A stretch of DNA of 64,000 nucleotides from Roseibium sediminis (GTDB lineage Bacteria; Pseudomonadota; Alphaproteobacteria; Rhizobiales; Stappiaceae), in assembly GCF_008711325.1 (NCBI RefSeq), contig NZ_VXDB01000001.1:310001-374000 (forward strand). The letters are read 5' to 3'. How positions within the stretch are numbered: position 1 is the first letter of the stretch; each line of letters begins with the position of its first letter. Shown in pieces: positions 38,000 through 46,835 of the stretch. A program made the position numbers and the translations under genes. Below the pieces are notes generated by a model. It was not told where the DNA came from, searched no databases, and saw nothing but the letters and a program-made list of their open reading frames with translations.

Positions 38000-38547
38000 T
38001 GGGCTGAACCAGTGCTTTCCTGCGCAATTTTAACCAAAAGTACTGTACGCACAAGACAGACCGCTTTCCATTAGCGCCTTCGGCATCTGCGTCACTTGTG
38101 ACGCTATTATGCATCAGTTTTGACGCCAGTTTGGTAAAACTAACGAAAAATCGTTGCTGAAACGCACAATGCTTTCTACTAGCATCAATCCAGTGAGAGT
38201 TGGAAGTGAGTTCTTTCAAAAGCGTCGTTCTGATCGAGATTTGGATCGCACCGCTGCCCCATCGCCCCGTCCGACAAAGACGCGGACCGAGAGAATTCAG
38301 GACGTTCGCCAACGAGCCCCGTCTCGATGGTCCGGCACAAGAAAAAAACCGCCGGAACATCGATGATTGGCTTCGCTTTCACACTGTGAGGCGCCCGTTC
38401 AGAGGCGCAAGAGGAGAGCGGCAAACATCGGTGATTTCCTCCCAACACCGGTTGCCCTTAAGCTCTTGACCGCGCAATGTGTGTGGAGTGCACCAGCGTT
38501 CCACACACATCAGCGCGCGCAGTTCATTCATCAGCATTGCGATTGGA
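38000..38547. other. 548-bp intergenic region
   Basis: No convincing gene, RNA or mobile-element remnant was found. The only notable structure is the perfect inverted repeat at 38089-38104. Short open frames here have no family features. Confidence 0.6.
38089..38104. promoter_or_regulatory. Candidate operator GCGTCACTTGTGACGC
   Basis: Perfect 7-bp inverted repeat with a 2-base centre, about 90 bp upstream of the paralogue 2 start. Classic size for a dimeric HTH regulator; could be autoregulatory. No copy of it was noticed near paralogue 1. Confidence 0.45.
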
Positions 38548-39459
38548 TCAGCGCCCACGGCAGGGGTCGTAGGAATGCGTCCCGAACCATTCCACCAGAA
38601 AATCGACGAATGCCCGGACCTTCCCGGTCAGGTGCCGTCGGTGGGGATAGACCGCATAGATGCCCCGCATCGGCTGTTCGAATTCCTCCAGCACGATTTC
38701 GAGTTTTCCTGCGGCAATTTCATCAGCCACGAAGATCAACGGCGTGCGAACAAAACCAAGGTCGCACAAGGCGGCATCTCTGACAGCTGACGGGCTGTTC
38801 ACTTCGACCGGGCCCTTGACGCTCACCGAGACCCGCTCACCGTTTTGTTGAAAAGCCCAGTTCTGCTTGAAGCGATAGTTGGTATCGATCAGGCAAGGCC
38901 GGGTGCCAAGGTCCGCGGGCACCAAAGGCCTGCCGTATTTTTCCAATACCTGCGGCGTGGCACAGACAACCGTGCGAAACGGCGCAATCTGCCGCGCAAT
39001 CAGGCTGGAATCTTCCAGTTCCGATACCCGAATTGCAAGATCGAACCCCTCCTCTACAAGATCGACAAACCTGTCTTCCAACCGCAGATCAACAGTCACA
39101 TCTGGATTGGCCGCCAGAAACTCCATCACAGCCTGATTGAAGAGATGGTCTCCCATCGATCGCGGAGCAGAGATCCTGAGACGCCCGCGAACCGCTTGCT
39201 GGCTCGACTGAACAGACACCTGTAACTCATCAAGACGCTGCAGGATTTCGGACGCCTCCTTGTAGTAGGCCTCACCCACCTCGGTCAGGGAAACCTGCCG
39301 GGTTGTCCTGTTCAGGAGACGAACACCAAGCTCATCTTCCAGTTCGCCGATATATTTGGAAACCAGTGCCTTGGAGCGCCCCATGTCCCGGGCTGCTGCC
39401 GAAAATCCCTTGTGGTCGGCAACCTTCAGAAAGCAACGCATCCGCGTGATCTGGTCCAT
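38548..39459 (-). CDS. LysR-family transcriptional regulator
   Basis: 303-residue LysR regulator with N-terminal winged HTH (about 1-60: FLKVADHKGFSAAARDMGRSKALVSKYIGELEDELGVRLLNRTTR) and a periplasmic-binding-protein-like effector domain (about 90-290). The start ATG at 39459 begins with MDQITRMRCFLKV as in relatives of the AaeR/DmlR/TrcR subgroup; an upstream start adds 16 unsupported residues. Not divergent from an obvious target: the nearest upstream gene is the Ntn-hydrolase, which is on the same strand. Confidence 0.92.
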   Translation of the reverse strand: MDQITRMRCFLKVADHKGFSAAARDMGRSKALVSKYIGELEDELGVRLLNRTTRQVSLTEVGEAYYKEASEILQRLDELQVSVQSSQQAVRGRLRISAPRSMGDHLFNQAVMEFLAANPDVTVDLRLEDRFVDLVEEGFDLAIRVSELEDSSLIARQIAPFRTVVCATPQVLEKYGRPLVPADLGTRPCLIDTNYRFKQNWAFQQNGERVSVSVKGPVEVNSPSAVRDAALCDLGFVRTPLIFVADEIAAGKLEIVLEEFEQPMRGIYAVYPHRRHLTGKVRAFVDFLVEWFGTHSYDPCRGR

Positions 39460-39626
39460 GTCCGTCAAAACCCTCCAGATGGCAACCAAAGGGCAGCCGG
39501 TTTGCATTTGGTGGGTGCGAACACTGTGTCACCCATGGCAGCTAAGAAAACAGGATCGACGCGGAGTTTCAAGAAATCAGGGATTATCCGGGTGGGGTGG
39601 GGTTAAACTGAGCTGAGCTGAACTGA

Positions 39627-41219
39627 TCAGGCCACGGCAGCACCACCATCTGCCCGAGGATCATGCGCCCCTTCAAGTCCGCCGCGGGAATTGCGGACAA
39701 TCATGCCAGCATGCCCCATGGTGTCAGAGTAGCCTTCATCGATCTGGACGATGTCATGTCCCATCCGCTCCAGATCACGAACGCTATCGGGATCGAACCG
39801 GTTCTCCAGCCGTAGAGCCGTGGTTTCATCCCCCCAGGTCCGACCAAGCAACCATCGCGGAGCATCCACGGCTTCTCCAACTGGCACCTGATTGAAAACA
39901 TGGCGCGCGAAGATCGCAGCCTGCGTTTGCGGCTGACCTTCTCCGCCCATTGTTCCATAGGTGACGGTTCGTCCATCATGAAGGCGGGCCATGGCCGGAT
40001 TGAGCGTATGGAACGGCAGCCGTCCTGGTGCAAGCTGATTGAGGGCTTCTGGCCGCAGCGAGAAACTCGCCCCCCGGTTTTGCCAGGTAATACCTGTCTT
40101 GGGCAGAACGCAGCCGGACCCGAATTCCCAGTAAATTGACTGAATGAACGAGACCGACACACCGTTCCGGTCCACCGCCCCCATCCAGATTGTGTCCCCG
40201 GCCGAGGGATTTGTTGGCCACTCAAGGGCCCGCTTCATGCTGATTGAAGCTGCCGTCTTGGACAGCCAATCGTCTGCCAGAAAGGTTTTTGCAGGCTCGG
40301 GCGTATGAAGCGGATCACAGACAACCCGATCCCGCACGAGAAAAGCCTGCTTTGTCGCCTCGACGAGACCATGCACCAGACCGGCCCCTTCCCGGTTCGG
40401 CAAGTTCAATCGATCAGCCAGACCAAGGATCAGGAGGGAAGCAAGCCCTTGAGTTGGAAGAGGTGTATTGAAAACCGTGCCGCAGGACAGCTGAACTTTC
40501 AAAGGGTCCCTGAAACGGGCTTCAAACTTTTCCAGATCCTGTCGGGTCACCGGCGCACCGATCCGCTCAAGATCATCAGCAATCGCAGCTCCCACGTCCC
40601 CCTTGTAAAACTCCTGGAATCCCTCGTGGGCAAGGTGTTGCAGCGTATCGGCAAGACGCTCCTGTTTGAGAATGCTACCTTCCGCCGGAACCTCTCCATC
40701 GACAAGAAAGACATTGGCAAACCCTGGCTGGTCTTTCAGTTCGGCCAGCTTCTCTCTTGTCAGACGCGCCTGACTGCGAGTGACCGAAATCCCCTCCTTG
40801 GCATGTCGAATGGCGGCAGACAGAAGGTCCGTCCGTGGCATTCTCCCCGCGCCGAGAGACTGTGCTGCTTCCAGTGCCTTGGCCCAGCCCCCGACTGTTC
40901 CTGCAACCGTCAGGGCGGCCAGCGGTCCGCGAGTCGGAATGGCGCCATATCCAGCCTTGTTATAGGCCTCGATCGTTGCCTTGCTTCCGGCTCCACCACA
41001 GGCCATCAATGCCTTCGGGTCTTTGCCCTTTTCCGCGATCAACCAGAACCCGTCGCCACCAATCGCATTCATATGCGGATAGACAACGGCAATAGTCGCT
41101 GCAGCAGCAATCATGGCCTCGATGGCAGACCCACCATCAGCGAGAATGTCCGCGCCGGCCCGTGCAGCCTCCATATGAGGAGCGACGACCATGCCGCCGT
41201 TGGAGGTGATTGTATCCAT
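39627..41219 (-). CDS. Gamma-glutamyltransferase-superfamily Ntn-hydrolase (HpxW/YwrD-like)
   Basis: 530-residue Ntn-hydrolase homologous to gamma-glutamyltransferases. The autoprocessing/nucleophile threonine is T343 in SAGDTIWMGAVDRNGVSVSFIQSIYWEFGSG. Classical GGTs have an H-T-T-H-type site there; the GDT form resembles the oxamate amidohydrolase HpxW / YwrD branch. No signal peptide is visible, which also differs from secreted GGTs. Conserved GTMGGEGQPQTQA occurs near the C-terminus. Start ATG 41219 is chosen because an upstream alternative would overlap the DUF2937 gene. Function likely hydrolysis of a small amide (oxamate or similar), uncertain. Confidence 0.85.
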   Translation of the reverse strand: MDTITSNGGMVVAPHMEAARAGADILADGGSAIEAMIAAAATIAVVYPHMNAIGGDGFWLIAEKGKDPKALMACGGAGSKATIEAYNKAGYGAIPTRGPLAALTVAGTVGGWAKALEAAQSLGAGRMPRTDLLSAAIRHAKEGISVTRSQARLTREKLAELKDQPGFANVFLVDGEVPAEGSILKQERLADTLQHLAHEGFQEFYKGDVGAAIADDLERIGAPVTRQDLEKFEARFRDPLKVQLSCGTVFNTPLPTQGLASLLILGLADRLNLPNREGAGLVHGLVEATKQAFLVRDRVVCDPLHTPEPAKTFLADDWLSKTAASISMKRALEWPTNPSAGDTIWMGAVDRNGVSVSFIQSIYWEFGSGCVLPKTGITWQNRGASFSLRPEALNQLAPGRLPFHTLNPAMARLHDGRTVTYGTMGGEGQPQTQAAIFARHVFNQVPVGEAVDAPRWLLGRTWGDETTALRLENRFDPDSVRDLERMGHDIVQIDEGYSDTMGHAGMIVRNSRGGLEGAHDPRADGGAAVA

Positions 41220-41235
41220 AGTGTCTTCTAATCTC

Positions 41236-41733
41236 TCAAGCAGGGCGCGGCTTGCGACGTCCCAGACGCCCAACACCCAGTAACAGGCGACCGAGGACAA
41301 GCCCGATCAATCCGCCAATACCTGCGCTGGCAAGCCCTTCTGTGGTCACCGGAACAGCAGGTTCATAATCTTCAGCTGTTGCCCGCGCCAGTTCAGTATC
41401 CAGACTGGTCAGAAAGACACCAAGTCGGGCAAATGGACCAGACGACTGAAGCTCCGCCTGTTGCTGTTCCAAATTGGCCAAGCGCGTCCTTGTGTCCTCC
41501 ATGGTCGTACCGCGGCGTTGAGCGAACTCATCAGGTGTGCCCTTGAGACGCTCAATTGCGGCATCAATTGACATGCCGAACGCTTCGGCATCCCGCTTGA
41601 AATCAGCCATCACTTCCTGAAGAGCGTCGATGGCGCCCCCAAGCCGCTGGCGATATTGCTGCGCAAATTCGGGAAGCTGCGACGTGGTCGTCCCGGTCAA
41701 TAGCATCACGATGACAACAAAGATCCGTCCCAT
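41236..41733 (-). CDS. DUF2937 family membrane protein
   Basis: 165-residue protein with an N-terminal hydrophobic segment, the family motif SQLPEFAQQYRQRLGGAIDALQ (about residues 18-39), a coiled middle (about 75-100), and a C-terminal hydrophobic hairpin (about 132-155) ending in a basic tail. Function of DUF2937 is unknown. It sits 16 bp upstream of the Ntn-hydrolase start, but a functional link is not indicated by sequence. Confidence 0.8.
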   Translation of the reverse strand: MGRIFVVIVMLLTGTTTSQLPEFAQQYRQRLGGAIDALQEVMADFKRDAEAFGMSIDAAIERLKGTPDEFAQRRGTTMEDTRTRLANLEQQQAELQSSGPFARLGVFLTSLDTELARATAEDYEPAVPVTTEGLASAGIGGLIGLVLGRLLLGVGRLGRRKPRPA

Positions 41734-41850
41734 AAGACCCAGTCCTTCCAGAACATTTCCAGGCGAAGCGGATACCGGTTCGCCGTCAGGAAATGCGCCA
41801 AAGCAAGTATATAAAGCACGTCGGATGATTCAGTGAATGCAAGACGTGCC

Positions 41851-42828
41851 CTAGTCCTGTAGCGCAATGACACCTGCTTCCGCTTCCTCGGTTCCGAAAA
41901 CCAGCCGATTCCCGGCATTGTCCCATGCAAGGCTTGAAACGGGTCCTTTCCCGGGCCGTCTCAACAAGACTTCGGCGTTGTCTTCGAACCGGGCCATCAG
42001 GACCATGCCATCTGCATATCCAAGCGCCACAACATCCTCCGCCGGATGGCAGGCTACCGCAGTTACGAGGCTGTCGCCACGCACCCCAAGCTGTAGCGGC
42101 GTTTGCCCCATCGGCCCTGTCTTGCCGAAGAAGGGCCAAAGAATTGCGGAATTCGCGCCGGAGGTCGCAAGGTACTTCCCCTTGGCCGACCAACTCCACG
42201 ACTTGATCTTGGCCGGATAGCCGGTCATCCGCATGTCCTGCATGTCGGACAGACGCCAGCCGTGCAACGCATTCTCCTGCATGGCTGTGACAAGATACTT
42301 TCCGTCTGGCGAAAAGCAGACCTCGAGATGAGCCCCTTTCCAGGAAAGCTCGGTGGGTTTGCCGGCCGTGTTCGGCCACCAGAGGGTTGCCCCGTCGTAG
42401 CGAGAAACTGCCAGCCGCATGCCCTTGGGGGCAAATGCCAGACCACCAACCGCTCTTTCGTGGGCAAACTCCTTCTCGGTCCCGTCTGCCAATCGCACCC
42501 AAGCGGTTCGCCCGGAAGCAAAGGCGACTGATCCACTCGGCCCGGCAGCCAGAAGGTCTATCCATTTGCGTGGCCGCTCAGCCAGTTGTTCAAGCTCGCC
42601 TTCCGATCCGACCTTCATGATGCGGCCATCATCACCGGAAGTGATCAGGCAGTCCGCCTTTGATGTGGGCACGGCAGCAAGGATCCCGCCCTGATGCGCA
42701 GTCAGAATTCGCGGAGCTGCTCCGAGAAGGACGACCTCCCCGTTGCCGCATGCAAAAAATGGCGTTTCATTCAGGAAGCCGGCGCGAACGACATACCCGC
42801 CGACTTCTACAGGAGCTACTGTTGGCAC
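41851..42828 (-). CDS. WD40-repeat protein, partner of the CobW-type GTPase
   Basis: About 325-residue cytoplasmic beta-propeller with at least six WD40-like blades, e.g. ISGDDGRIMKVG, GGLAFAPKGMRLAVSRYDGATLWWP, EVCFSPDGKYLVTAMQENALHGWRL and SWSAKGKYLATSGANSAILWP. The start is taken as the GTG at 42828, with AGGTGAG ahead of it and 13 bp after the CobW stop; a TTG upstream would overlap that gene. No catalytic domain. WD40 proteins next to COG0523 zinc-chaperone genes recur in alphaproteobacteria, suggesting a scaffold or client-docking role in metal delivery; that is inference. Confidence 0.85.
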   Translation of the reverse strand: MPTVAPVEVGGYVVRAGFLNETPFFACGNGEVVLLGAAPRILTAHQGGILAAVPTSKADCLITSGDDGRIMKVGSEGELEQLAERPRKWIDLLAAGPSGSVAFASGRTAWVRLADGTEKEFAHERAVGGLAFAPKGMRLAVSRYDGATLWWPNTAGKPTELSWKGAHLEVCFSPDGKYLVTAMQENALHGWRLSDMQDMRMTGYPAKIKSWSWSAKGKYLATSGANSAILWPFFGKTGPMGQTPLQLGVRGDSLVTAVACHPAEDVVALGYADGMVLMARFEDNAEVLLRRPGKGPVSSLAWDNAGNRLVFGTEEAEAGVIALQD

Positions 42829-42841
42829 TGTCTCACCTGTC

Positions 42842-43954
42842 CTATTGTGCCTGACAGGCCGCAAAGCTTTGCTTCAGGACATCCCAGTTAAGGTCCCGGC
42901 CAATGAACACGAGGCGGCTTGACCGGTCCTCGCCCTCTTTCCAGTCTCTTTGGTGATCGCCTTCAACGATCATGTGCACACCCTGTATCACATAGCGCTG
43001 CGGATCATCCTTGAAGGACAAGATACCTTTCAGGCGAAGTATGTTCGGGCCCTGAACCTGGGTAACCTGATTGATCCACGGGAAGAACATGTCCGGGTTG
43101 AGATCTCCGGCCACAAGAGAAATGCTCTTCACGGAATGCGGGTCTTCGTGATGGTGGTGGTCGTGCCCATGGTGATGGTTGTGATGATCGTGGTCATGAT
43201 CACAGTCCGTGCCACACTCATGATCGTGGTGGTGATGATGATCATGATCGTGATCGCATTCCGGGCCGCATTCATGGGCATGATGACCATGCTCAAGGAA
43301 ATGTGGATCAAGCGACAGGATGCGATCCAGATCGAATGCTCCGCGATCCAGAACAGTCTTCAAATCCACTGCGCACCGTTCACTCCGATGCAGCACGGCA
43401 TATGGATTGATCTTCCGGATCCGACCTTCAACATTGGCCAGTTCTTCAGCGGATACCAGATCGGTCTTGTTGATCAGGATGACGTCGGCAAAGGCGATCT
43501 GGTCTTCGGCTTCGCTTGTATCGGCAAGACGCTGCAGCACATGTCGGGCATCCACGACTGTTACCACCGCATCCAGTCTGGACGCCTTGCGCACATCGTC
43601 GTCCATGAAAAAGGTCTGTGCTACCGGAGCCGGGTCGGCAACACCGGTGGTCTCCACGATGATCGCATCAAATGCGCCGCGGCGCTTCATCAGGTTCTGA
43701 ACCGTGCGGATAAGATCTCCGCGCACGGTGCAGCAGATGCAGCCGTTGTTCATCTCGAAGATTTCCTCGTCGGATTCCACGAGCAGATCATTATCAATGC
43801 CCACTTCCCCAAACTCATTGACGATCACCGCATATTTCTGGCCGTGATTTTCCGTCAGGATGCGATTGAGAAGCGTTGTTTTTCCGGCCCCGAGATATCC
43901 GGTCAAGACGGTGACCGGGATCTGGGTGCGTTCCGGGGACTGGGTCGCGGACAT
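42842..43954 (-). CDS. CobW/COG0523 GTPase, His-rich zinc metallochaperone type
   Basis: 370-residue G3E-family GTPase. Walker A GYLGAGKTTLLN (19-30), metal motif CICC (72-75) following EMNNG, NKTD guanine-specificity motif (162-165), and the C-terminal CobW_C domain (about 275-365). Inserted at 222-273 is an extreme His/Asp region containing a near-duplicate HECG-x-(E/D)-C-DHDHDHH unit, suited to binding several zinc ions. Relatives (ZigA, YeiR, ZagA) hand zinc to enzymes under scarcity; no cobalamin genes are near, arguing against true CobW. The WD40 protein follows in the same operon. No clear Zur box was visible upstream. Confidence 0.92.
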   Translation of the reverse strand: MSATQSPERTQIPVTVLTGYLGAGKTTLLNRILTENHGQKYAVIVNEFGEVGIDNDLLVESDEEIFEMNNGCICCTVRGDLIRTVQNLMKRRGAFDAIIVETTGVADPAPVAQTFFMDDDVRKASRLDAVVTVVDARHVLQRLADTSEAEDQIAFADVILINKTDLVSAEELANVEGRIRKINPYAVLHRSERCAVDLKTVLDRGAFDLDRILSLDPHFLEHGHHAHECGPECDHDHDHHHHHDHECGTDCDHDHDHHNHHHGHDHHHHEDPHSVKSISLVAGDLNPDMFFPWINQVTQVQGPNILRLKGILSFKDDPQRYVIQGVHMIVEGDHQRDWKEGEDRSSRLVFIGRDLNWDVLKQSFAACQAQ

Positions 43955-44164
43955 GGCGAGCCTTTCTGGTTCCTGTGCAGCCGGAGGGTCTCCGGCGAAA
44001 TTATTTGGCGCGACTATAAGCCGTCCTGATCACGGTCGTGAAGGCCTCCATTCATCGAAATTTCGATGACAGCAGCCAGAACACTTTTGCCCCAAAGCTG
44101 CCTTTTCCAGACCTCGTCAAAGCGATACCTGTACCATTCGCGCTGGCCATCTGGGAGGAAGCTC

Positions 44165-45340
44165 ATGCTCAAGACGATTTCAGGTTTCGACCGAATTGGA
44201 GAAGAAAACGCCTTTGCCGTTCTGGCACGGGCAACCCAATTGGCCTCAGAAGGGCGGGACATCATCAATCTGGGAATTGGTCAGCCGGATTTCCAGACAC
44301 CAGGTCATATCGTGGAAGCTGCCATCAAGGCCCTGAGAGACGGTCATCATGGCTACACGCCGGCAACCGGCATCCTGCCCTTGCGCGAAGCAGTGTGTGC
44401 AGATCTTCATGCCAGAACCGGAGCAACTGCCTCTCCCGATAATGTTGTCATCGTGCCCGGCGGCAAGGTGACCATGTTTGCGGCCATTTTGATGTTCGGC
44501 GAGCCCGGCGCAGAAATCCTCTATCCGGATCCCGGCTTTCCGATTTATCGCTCCATGATCGAGTTTACAGGAGCAAAGCCGGTCCCGGTTCCCATCCGTG
44601 AGCAAAACGACTTTGCCTTTTCCGCTGACGAAACCCTTGGTCTTATCAATGAGCGCACGCGGCTGATCATCCTCAACTCACCGGCAAACCCGACAGGCGG
44701 CGTTACGCCACGCGCAGAGATCGAGAAGCTGGTCGCAGGTCTTGCCGCCCATCCGAACGTCGCCGTGATGTCGGACGAAATCTATGCCCAGATGACCTAT
44801 GACGGCATGGAGCACGTATCTCTGGCTTCCTTTGAGGAATTACGGGATCGTCTGATCCTGCTTGATGGCTGGTCGAAGACCTACGCGATGACCGGCTGGC
44901 GGATGGGCTATTCGATCTGGCCGGACCAGCTGATCGACAAGGCGCGCAAGCTGGCGGTCAATGCATGGTCCTGCGTCAATGCTCCCGCGCAATATGCCGG
45001 ACTTGCGGCCCTGACAGGACCGCAAGATGCCGTGCGCGAGATGGTGGCCGAATTCGACGCCCGCCGGAAACTGGTGGTAGACGGCCTGAACGCCCTGCCG
45101 AACGTCACCTGCCGGACGCCATTGGGGGCCTTTTATGCCTTCCCGAATATCCGCGAGACCGGTTGGAAATCGAAGCCTCTGGCCTCCGCCCTCCTGGAAA
45201 AGGCGGGCGTTGCCGTGATTGGCGGCCCAGACTTCGGCACACTCGGCGAAGGCTACATTCGGCTGTCCTACGCCAACTCACGCGAAAACATCGAACGCGC
45301 CCTTCAGCGCATAGGGACCTTTTTGGAGCGCGCGGATTAA
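44165..45340 (+). CDS. PLP-dependent aminotransferase, class I/II
   Basis: 391-residue fold-type I aminotransferase (aspartate-aminotransferase-like). Seen: INLGIGQPDFQTPGHIVEAA, YPDPGFPIYRSM, the NSPANPTGG motif, SDEIYAQMTYDG, and the PLP lysine in SKTYAMTGWRMGY. Start ATG 44165 preceded by GGGAGGAA at 5 bases; an upstream start would add 33 residues of no family character. It converges with the hydroxyacid dehydrogenase, the two stops sharing TTAA. Substrate unknown; with the partner dehydrogenase it could interconvert an amino acid, oxoacid and hydroxyacid, which is inference. Confidence 0.9.
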   Translation: MLKTISGFDRIGEENAFAVLARATQLASEGRDIINLGIGQPDFQTPGHIVEAAIKALRDGHHGYTPATGILPLREAVCADLHARTGATASPDNVVIVPGGKVTMFAAILMFGEPGAEILYPDPGFPIYRSMIEFTGAKPVPVPIREQNDFAFSADETLGLINERTRLIILNSPANPTGGVTPRAEIEKLVAGLAAHPNVAVMSDEIYAQMTYDGMEHVSLASFEELRDRLILLDGWSKTYAMTGWRMGYSIWPDQLIDKARKLAVNAWSCVNAPAQYAGLAALTGPQDAVREMVAEFDARRKLVVDGLNALPNVTCRTPLGAFYAFPNIRETGWKSKPLASALLEKAGVAVIGGPDFGTLGEGYIRLSYANSRENIERALQRIGTFLERAD

Positions 45341-45349
45341 ACCGCGCGC
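45328..45349. other. Hairpin spanning both convergent stop codons
   Basis: GCGCGCGG (45328-45335) / CCGCGCGC (45342-45349) with loop ATTAAA, which contains the TTAA shared by the two stop codons. No U-tract; may block read-through or protect 3' ends. Confidence 0.5.
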
Positions 45350-46314
45350 CGCGTTCCCGGTTTGACATGCCGGGTTTCCGGCACTGGCGTAACCGCCTCT
45401 CCGGCGGCAAACCACCTTACGAGATTGTCGACCACCAACTGACCCATGCCATTGCGGGTATGAATGGAGGCGGACCCGATATGCGGGAGCACCACGACAT
45501 TGTCGCGGTTAAGGAGCGCTGTCGGCACGCGTGGTTCGTCGGCAAAGACATCAAGTCCGGCACCAAGAATTGTGCCCTTATCCAGAGCGGCAATCAGAGC
45601 AGGCTCATCCACCACTGACCCGCGGCCGATATTGACGACAACACCGTTGGCGCCAAGCGCTTCCAGCACCTCGGTTGAAACAGCATTTCGGTTTTCCGGC
45701 GTACCAGGCGTTGCGATCATCAACGTGTCGCAAGCCTGCGCCAATCCGACCAGCGTATCGTGATAAGCATAGGCAACATCAGACTGCCGGTTTCGTCCGT
45801 GGTAGCAGACCTCCATGCCGAAGGCTTCAGCGCGCGCGGCAATCGCCTTGCCAATCCGACCAAGTCCGTAAACCCCGAGCGTGCGCCCACGCAAAGTGCC
45901 GGGGCTTAACGGGAACGAGCCATTGCGCTCCCAGTTACCGGACTGAACCCAGCGCTCTGCAGCGCCGAATTGGCGCACGGCTGAAATCATGAGGCCAATT
46001 GCGGTATCGGCAACCTCCTCGGTCAAAACATCCGGCGTATTCGTCACCATGATATTGCGAGCAGCGCAGGCCTTTGCATCAACGGCATCATATCCAACGC
46101 CGAAATTCGCCACGATCTCCAGATTCGGAAACCGGTCGAGAAAAGCCTCATCGATCCTGGCCTGAAAAACAGAAACACCGCGCACAAGATCCGCCGCCTT
46201 TTGAATCTCATCCGTTGAAGCTGTCGCCCCGCGCAGAACCTGAAACTCGCGATCCAGCGCGTCTTCAACAAGTGGCAGAGCGGGATTTGGCAAAAAAATG
46301 ACTGGCTGACTCAC
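45337..46314 (-). CDS. D-2-hydroxyacid dehydrogenase (glyoxylate/hydroxypyruvate reductase type)
   Basis: 325-residue NAD(P)-dependent D-isomer-specific 2-hydroxyacid dehydrogenase. Motifs: NFGVGYDAVDAKACAARNI, the Rossmann VYGLGRIGKAIAARAEAFGM, catalytic Arg in NIGRGSVVDEPAL, Glu in VFADEPRVP, and His in LPHIGSAS. No membrane or N-terminal extension; length is normal. It probably reduces glyoxylate, hydroxypyruvate or a related 2-oxoacid. Transcribed toward the aminotransferase. Confidence 0.9.
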   Translation of the reverse strand: MSQPVIFLPNPALPLVEDALDREFQVLRGATASTDEIQKAADLVRGVSVFQARIDEAFLDRFPNLEIVANFGVGYDAVDAKACAARNIMVTNTPDVLTEEVADTAIGLMISAVRQFGAAERWVQSGNWERNGSFPLSPGTLRGRTLGVYGLGRIGKAIAARAEAFGMEVCYHGRNRQSDVAYAYHDTLVGLAQACDTLMIATPGTPENRNAVSTEVLEALGANGVVVNIGRGSVVDEPALIAALDKGTILGAGLDVFADEPRVPTALLNRDNVVVLPHIGSASIHTRNGMGQLVVDNLVRWFAAGEAVTPVPETRHVKPGTRRAV

Positions 46315-46835
46315 AACTTCCTCCGGCTCGAAAAGCTCGTACGATGCACGCGCGGGACGCTTTCACTGGATTTTCGTTCGCAAGTGACCCCGGCGTGTCT
46401 TCTGAACCGCACAATAAAGACACCGTGAAACATATAACAAGCACGAAGAAGCCTGAGCCTGTTTCTTTACGTCAATCACTGCTCAAATATAAAATTCAAT
46501 CAGATCACCGAAATTCATTAGCTGACTTAATTTTTAATAAAAACAGACAAACAAACATGCAAAATATGCATTTTCATAGAAATAGAAACAAGAATAACCG
46601 CGAGAATGTCTTGTTTACGAAAAACTTTTACAAAATTTCCAAATAGAACACCGGGAATAGGCAAATCTTGCAATTTTATTACAAGCGTAACGACTTGTTT
46701 GATGATCTGTAATTCATTTTTGCATAACGATTTGGGCGTAGTTTCATCGTCGGAAAGAATTTTAGGTTTTAATCATCGCTATCAAAACGGAATCCTCGGC
46801 AATTGCGGAAGTCTCCGTGCGGGAGTTTGCAGTAG
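46315..46835. other. 521-bp AT-rich intergenic region
   Basis: Divergent region between the hydroxyacid dehydrogenase and the diguanylate cyclase. The middle (about 46430-46760) is strongly A/T-rich; no convincing gene, RNA or clear palindromic operator was seen. A 100-residue open frame here has no family features. Confidence 0.6.

Noticed and set aside
38000..38547. Possible degraded gene between paralogue 2 and the LysR gene
   Set aside because: None of the six frames carries a recognisable domain fragment or continuous similarity to neighbours.
42842..43954. Calling the G3E GTPase a cobalamin biosynthesis protein
   Set aside because: No other cobalamin genes are present, and the His-rich insertion plus WD40 partner fit the zinc-chaperone branch of COG0523 better.
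42950..44029. 359-codon plus-strand frame opposite the CobW-type gene, apparently Met/Val/Ile-rich
   Set aside because: Its repetitive hydrophobic stretch is simply the reverse complement of the His/Asp-rich codons of the metallochaperone.
46344..46646. 100-residue plus-strand frame in the AT-rich region before the diguanylate cyclase
   Set aside because: Composition follows the base bias (Asn/Lys-rich), no domain, no convincing start signal.
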